This document shows, one piece after another, positions 5,072 through 7,519 of a DNA stretch of 7,519 nt. Below the pieces are notes generated by a model, which did not search any database, had not been told where the DNA came from, and was given only the letters and a program-made list of their open reading frames with translations. Source of the DNA: CALJUZ01 sp003387805 (lineage in GTDB: Bacteria; Bacillota; Limnochordia; Limnochordales; ZCTH02-B6); the NCBI GenBank assembly GCA_937975235.1, contig CALJUZ010000038.1, positions 1 through 7,519 on the forward strand, in the 5' to 3' direction. Position numbers and translations under genes: made by a program. How positions within the stretch are numbered: the first letter of the stretch is position 1; every line of letters begins with the position of its first letter.

Positions 5072-5767
5072 TTGAATATGACCCGACAATTCTTCGACAC
5101 GGCGGCGTCCATCGGCCGCGGGATGTGGGTTACCATTGTCAACTTTTTCCGTCCCACCATCACGCAGCACTACCCGGAGGAGCGGCGAGTGACGGTGCGG
5201 GGCGAGCGCAGCCTGCCGGTCCTGCTCAGCCGGCCCGGGACGGAAATTCTCAACTGCACCGCCTGCGAGCTGTGCGCCAGGGCGTGTCCGGTGGAGTGCA
5301 TCACCATTGGGTGGGACAAGGTCGACCGGAAAACGGCCCGCCCGGAGGAAGTGGGCAACAACACGAACACGGGCCGGGCGCTGCGGCTGTACAATCTTGA
5401 CGCCAGCCTGTGCCTCTACTGCGGTTTGTGCGCCGAAGCGTGCCCGTACGAGGCGCTGGCCATGTCGGACGTGTACGAGCTGGCTGAAGCCGCCGCCGGC
5501 GAACCCGTGCCCGTCGAGCTGGACAAGGAGCGGTTCGACGGCGGCTTTCCCGGGCGCACCGCGGGAGACGAGCGGTTCGTGTACACGAAGGAGCGCCTGG
5601 CGGCGCTGGGCCGCCATCCGGCGGCTGTCATCACCGGCACCCGCTTCAATCCGTACTTGAGCCTGCAGCGGGACGCCGTTTGGGAAGAGCGGGAAGAGCC
5701 CCACAACATCTTCCCGCCGCGGCCCGACCTGCAGTATCAGGCCCCGGATAATGCCCCGGCCGAGTAA
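5072..5767 (+). CDS. NuoI-like protein with two [4Fe-4S] ferredoxin motifs
   Basis: 231-residue protein resembling complex I subunit NuoI. The N-terminus (about 14-36) has the NuoI-type amphipathic segment with TIVNFFRPTITQHYPEE. Two cluster motifs follow: CTACELCARACP (C62, C65, C68, C72) and CLYCGLCAEACP (C114, C117, C120, C124), each C-x2-C-x2-C-x3-C-P. An extra cysteine, C76, sits just after the first motif. It probably passes electrons between a donor and a membrane partner. It is longer than typical NuoI (about 160-180) owing to a C-terminal tail after residue 135, and no other Nuo subunit is present here. The start is uncertain: GAAAGGGG (5056-5063) lies 8 bases before TTG 5072, while GTG 5063 overlaps that site and ATG 5078 is 14 bases away. 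It leads the rightward unit. Confidence 0.85.
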   Translation: MNMTRQFFDTAASIGRGMWVTIVNFFRPTITQHYPEERRVTVRGERSLPVLLSRPGTEILNCTACELCARACPVECITIGWDKVDRKTARPEEVGNNTNTGRALRLYNLDASLCLYCGLCAEACPYEALAMSDVYELAEAAAGEPVPVELDKERFDGGFPGRTAGDERFVYTKERLAALGRHPAAVITGTRFNPYLSLQRDAVWEEREEPHNIFPPRPDLQYQAPDNAPAE

Positions 5768-5832
5768 TTCCCTTGGCCGATCTTTCGCAGAGGAGACGCC
5801 GCCGGCTGCCGGAACGCGATACGGCCCGGCGG

Positions 5833-5884
5833 CGACGATTTCCTCCGGCCTGCCCGATTGGCAGGCCGGATGACACAATCGTCG
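5833..5884. other. Strong two-tier hairpin between the ferredoxin and membrane protein genes
   Basis: An inner perfect 11-bp stem, TCCGGCCTGCC (5844-5854) with GGCAGGCCGGA (5860-5870), closes a 5-base loop. An outer perfect 8-bp stem, CGACGATT (5833-5840) with AATCGTCG (5877-5884), is separated from it by an asymmetric 3/6-base internal loop. No T-run follows on either strand, so it is not a standard terminator. It may be an RNA processing or stability element setting different levels of the two flanking genes, a factor-binding RNA, or a remnant of a small mobile repeat. Confidence 0.65.
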
Positions 5885-5907
5885 AAAGAGTGGGCACAAA
5901 CCCGTCC

Positions 5908-6028
5908 GCACCCAAGGGAAGGCGGAGCCACGGGAAGGCCGACCCACGGCAAGGCTGAGCCACGGGAAGGTCGAGCCACGGGAAGCCAGAGCCACAGAAA
6001 GTCGAGCCACGGGACGGTGGAACCATGG
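5908..6028. repeat. 16-bp tandem repeat array ending at a start codon
   Basis: About seven and a half copies of GAGCCACGGGAAGGTC-like units, beginning near 5924, 5941, 5957, 5973, 5989, 6004 and 6020, with a more diverged unit at 5908. Unit lengths are 15-17 bp. The last partial unit, GAACCATGG (6020-6028), differs from GAGCCACGG by two bases and supplies the ATG of the next gene. Each unit carries a purine-rich GGGAAGG word that resembles a ribosome binding site. Confidence 0.85.
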
Positions 6029-7347
6029 TCAACGTGCGCGTCACCCGGGAAAACTTGGTCGCCCTCCCCGCCCTGGCGCCCTATTTCATTTTGGGCTTGC
6101 TGTCGTTTGCGGCCGTCCCGTGGGTACTCCTGGCCGCCGCGGGCCGGCTCGATGCGGGCGCGTACCGGCATCCGCTGGTGCTGGCGGCGGTGCATCTTTA
6201 CGCCTTGGGCTGGGGCAGCGCCGTGGCGTTGGGCGCGCTGCAGCAGATGGTCGCGGTCGTGTACGCCACCGTTCTGCACAGCACCAGGCTGGCCCGCGCC
6301 GCGTTCGTGCCGTACGCCCTGGGCCTGGCCGGTCTCATCACGGGATTCGTCGCCTTGTCGCGGGCGGGAGTCGCCCGGCCCGCGCTGTTCGCCGCCGCGG
6401 CGGGCCTGCCGCTGGGCGCCATGATGGTTCTGGCAAACGTCACCCTCACGCTGCGGACGGCGCAGCCGACGGCAAGAGGGGCGCTCATCCGCCCCTTCGT
6501 GCACGCTTCGGGCGTATATCTTCTCATCGCTTTTCTCGCCGGGGCGGCGCTGGCCGTCAACTTGACTACGGGCTGGCTGCTGCCCGCGTGGCGGGCCACG
6601 TTCGCCGCGCACGTGGGCGCGGCGGCGGGCGGATGGTTCCTGATGCTCGTCATCGGCATCTCATATCACTTGCTGACGTTCTTTGGGTTTGTCGACAAAC
6701 GCCGGGAGTTTCGCCGGCCGGCGGCGGTGCGCCGCCTGCTCCATGCGGGCGTCGTCCTGGGCATCGTCGCCGCGTCGTTGCCGTCGTTGGGACGGGGTGC
6801 CGGCACTCCGACGGGGACCCCGTTGGTCACCGGCGCCGCCGGGCTGGCGGTCGCGGCGGCCTGCGCGTTGTTCGTGGGGGACGCCCGGGGCCTGTACGCC
6901 CGCCGAGGGCCCGAGCGCATGCATCCGGCCGTGGGCCACGTGCGGGCGGCCCACGCGTACCTGGCCTTGTGCGCCGTGCTGCTGGCGATGCTGGCATGCC
7001 TGCCCGCGGCAGGCTTCCGGCCCGCGCCCTCGTGGCTGACGGCCCTGGGTTTTCTGGCCGCGGCCGGCTGGCTCTCCAGCACCATTCTCGGCTACTTGCA
7101 CCGCATTTTGCCCTTCATCGTGTGGCACAACCGCTACTGGGGGCGGGGACGTGAGCCCGGCGTCCCGGCGTTTCGGGACATGATCCATCAGCCGCTGGCT
7201 TGGGCCGCCTTCGCCGTGTACCATGCCGGCGTCGTCGGCACGACCCTGGCGCTGGTGACGGCCTGGCCCGCCGGCCCGTTCCTCGCTCTCTTGGGGCTGG
7301 GGGCCGCGCTGGCCGCCGGCAACTTGCTGTGGACGCTGTTTCGCTGA
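6025..7347 (+). CDS. Haem-copper oxidase subunit I/NnrS-like membrane protein
   Basis: 440-residue protein with about twelve hydrophobic helices. Segments resembling the haem-binding helices of cbb3/NorB-related proteins are LAAVHLYALGWGSAVALGAL (53-72, H57), AAHVGAAAGGWFLMLVIGIS (194-213, H196) followed by YHLLTFFGF (H215), and GYLHRILPFIVWHNRY (356-371, H359 and H368). These histidines are plausible haem or metal ligands, but the full catalytic pattern of a haem-copper oxidase is not evident. It is probably a relative of unknown activity, possibly linked to NO, O2 or quinol chemistry. The ATG at 6025 starts 257 bases after the ferredoxin stop and lies in the last unit of the 16-bp array. 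Its ribosome binding site is weak (GGTGG, 4 bases away). The DUF2249 gene follows 22 bases later. Confidence 0.78.
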   Translation: MVNVRVTRENLVALPALAPYFILGLLSFAAVPWVLLAAAGRLDAGAYRHPLVLAAVHLYALGWGSAVALGALQQMVAVVYATVLHSTRLARAAFVPYALGLAGLITGFVALSRAGVARPALFAAAAGLPLGAMMVLANVTLTLRTAQPTARGALIRPFVHASGVYLLIAFLAGAALAVNLTTGWLLPAWRATFAAHVGAAAGGWFLMLVIGISYHLLTFFGFVDKRREFRRPAAVRRLLHAGVVLGIVAASLPSLGRGAGTPTGTPLVTGAAGLAVAAACALFVGDARGLYARRGPERMHPAVGHVRAAHAYLALCAVLLAMLACLPAAGFRPAPSWLTALGFLAAAGWLSSTILGYLHRILPFIVWHNRYWGRGREPGVPAFRDMIHQPLAWAAFAVYHAGVVGTTLALVTAWPAGPFLALLGLGAALAAGNLLWTLFR

Positions 7348-7369
7348 GACGGTCGGAGGTGCGTGTCTG

Positions 7370-7519
7370 ATGGAACCACTGGTGCTGGATGTACGAGACG
7401 ACCTGCGCCGCGGCGTGGAGCCGTTTCCAAAAATCATGGCGGCCGTCGGGCGGCTGGCGCCCGGCCAGTCCTTGGTTCTCATCGCCCCGTTCGAGCCGCG
7501 GCCCCTGTATCACGTACTG
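7370..7519 (+). CDS. DUF2249 protein, N-terminal part (cut by window end)
   Basis: The first 50 residues are visible and the frame is open to the window edge. The pattern LVLDVRDDLRRGVEPFPKIM, then a Leu/Pro/Gly turn, LVLIAPFEP and RPLYHVL matches the DUF2249 family (LDVR...EPF..I...L..G..L.L...F.P.PLY..L). These are small, TusA-like-fold proteins often found next to hemerythrin-like, NnrS and denitrification or respiratory genes; their molecular role is not settled. GGAGG (7355-7359) lies 10 bases before the ATG. It starts 22 bases after the membrane protein stop on the same strand, so it is almost certainly co-transcribed. The rest of the protein, and whether a hemerythrin or another DUF2249 domain follows, lies outside the window. 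Confidence 0.85.
   Translation, partial: MEPLVLDVRDDLRRGVEPFPKIMAAVGRLAPGQSLVLIAPFEPRPLYHVL

Noticed and set aside
4937..6010. 357-codon minus-strand open frame
   Set aside because: It runs antisense to the NuoI-like gene, and its repeated RGS-F-PW words merely read the 16-bp repeat array. No domain is visible.
5908..6028. Possible CRISPR array
   Set aside because: Units are only about 16 bp, contiguous and degenerate, with no unique spacers; this is a plain tandem repeat.

Overview
The window looks like chromosome from a GC-rich, probably Gram-positive bacterium. The reasons are strong GGAGG-type ribosome binding sites, probable TTG starts, and a SigW/RpoE-like ECF sigma factor with an overlapping anti-sigma gene. 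A high-GC thermophilic Bacillota lineage (Symbiobacterium/Thermaerobacter/Limnochordia type) is my guess. It is inferred from style, not from any marker gene. I see no rRNA, tRNA, insertion sequence or CRISPR array.

Left half (49-2532, minus strand): an envelope-stress-type module. It reads ECF sigma factor (TTG start at 2532), then a two-helix anti-sigma protein overlapping it by 8 bases, then, after 290 bases of tandem repeats and a hairpin, a secreted or membrane protein with a bactofilin-like beta-repeat domain. A 687-base non-coding stretch (2533-3219) with inverted repeats separates this module from the next.

Right half (3220-7519): two divergent transcription units share a 455-base control region. 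Leftward lie a DUF59 (SufT/MIP18-like) protein and a polytopic membrane protein resembling NnrS/haem-copper proteins, 5 bases apart. Rightward lie a NuoI-like protein with two [4Fe-4S] motifs, a second polytopic membrane protein of haem-copper-oxidase-subunit-I/NnrS-like type, and the start of a DUF2249 protein cut by the window edge. DUF59, DUF2249, ferredoxin and NnrS/haem-copper-like proteins together suggest a respiratory or nitric-oxide/oxygen-related redox module. No catalytic subunit of a known oxidase or reductase is recognisable here.

Two observations stand out. The divergent control region holds two perfect CRP/FNR-type palindromes (CGTGA-N6-TCACG) with centres 22 bp apart, placed to serve both directions. 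In addition, four gene boundaries carry unrelated short GC-rich tandem repeats (45, 27, 52 and 16 bp periods), two of them overlapping a stop codon and one containing a start codon.
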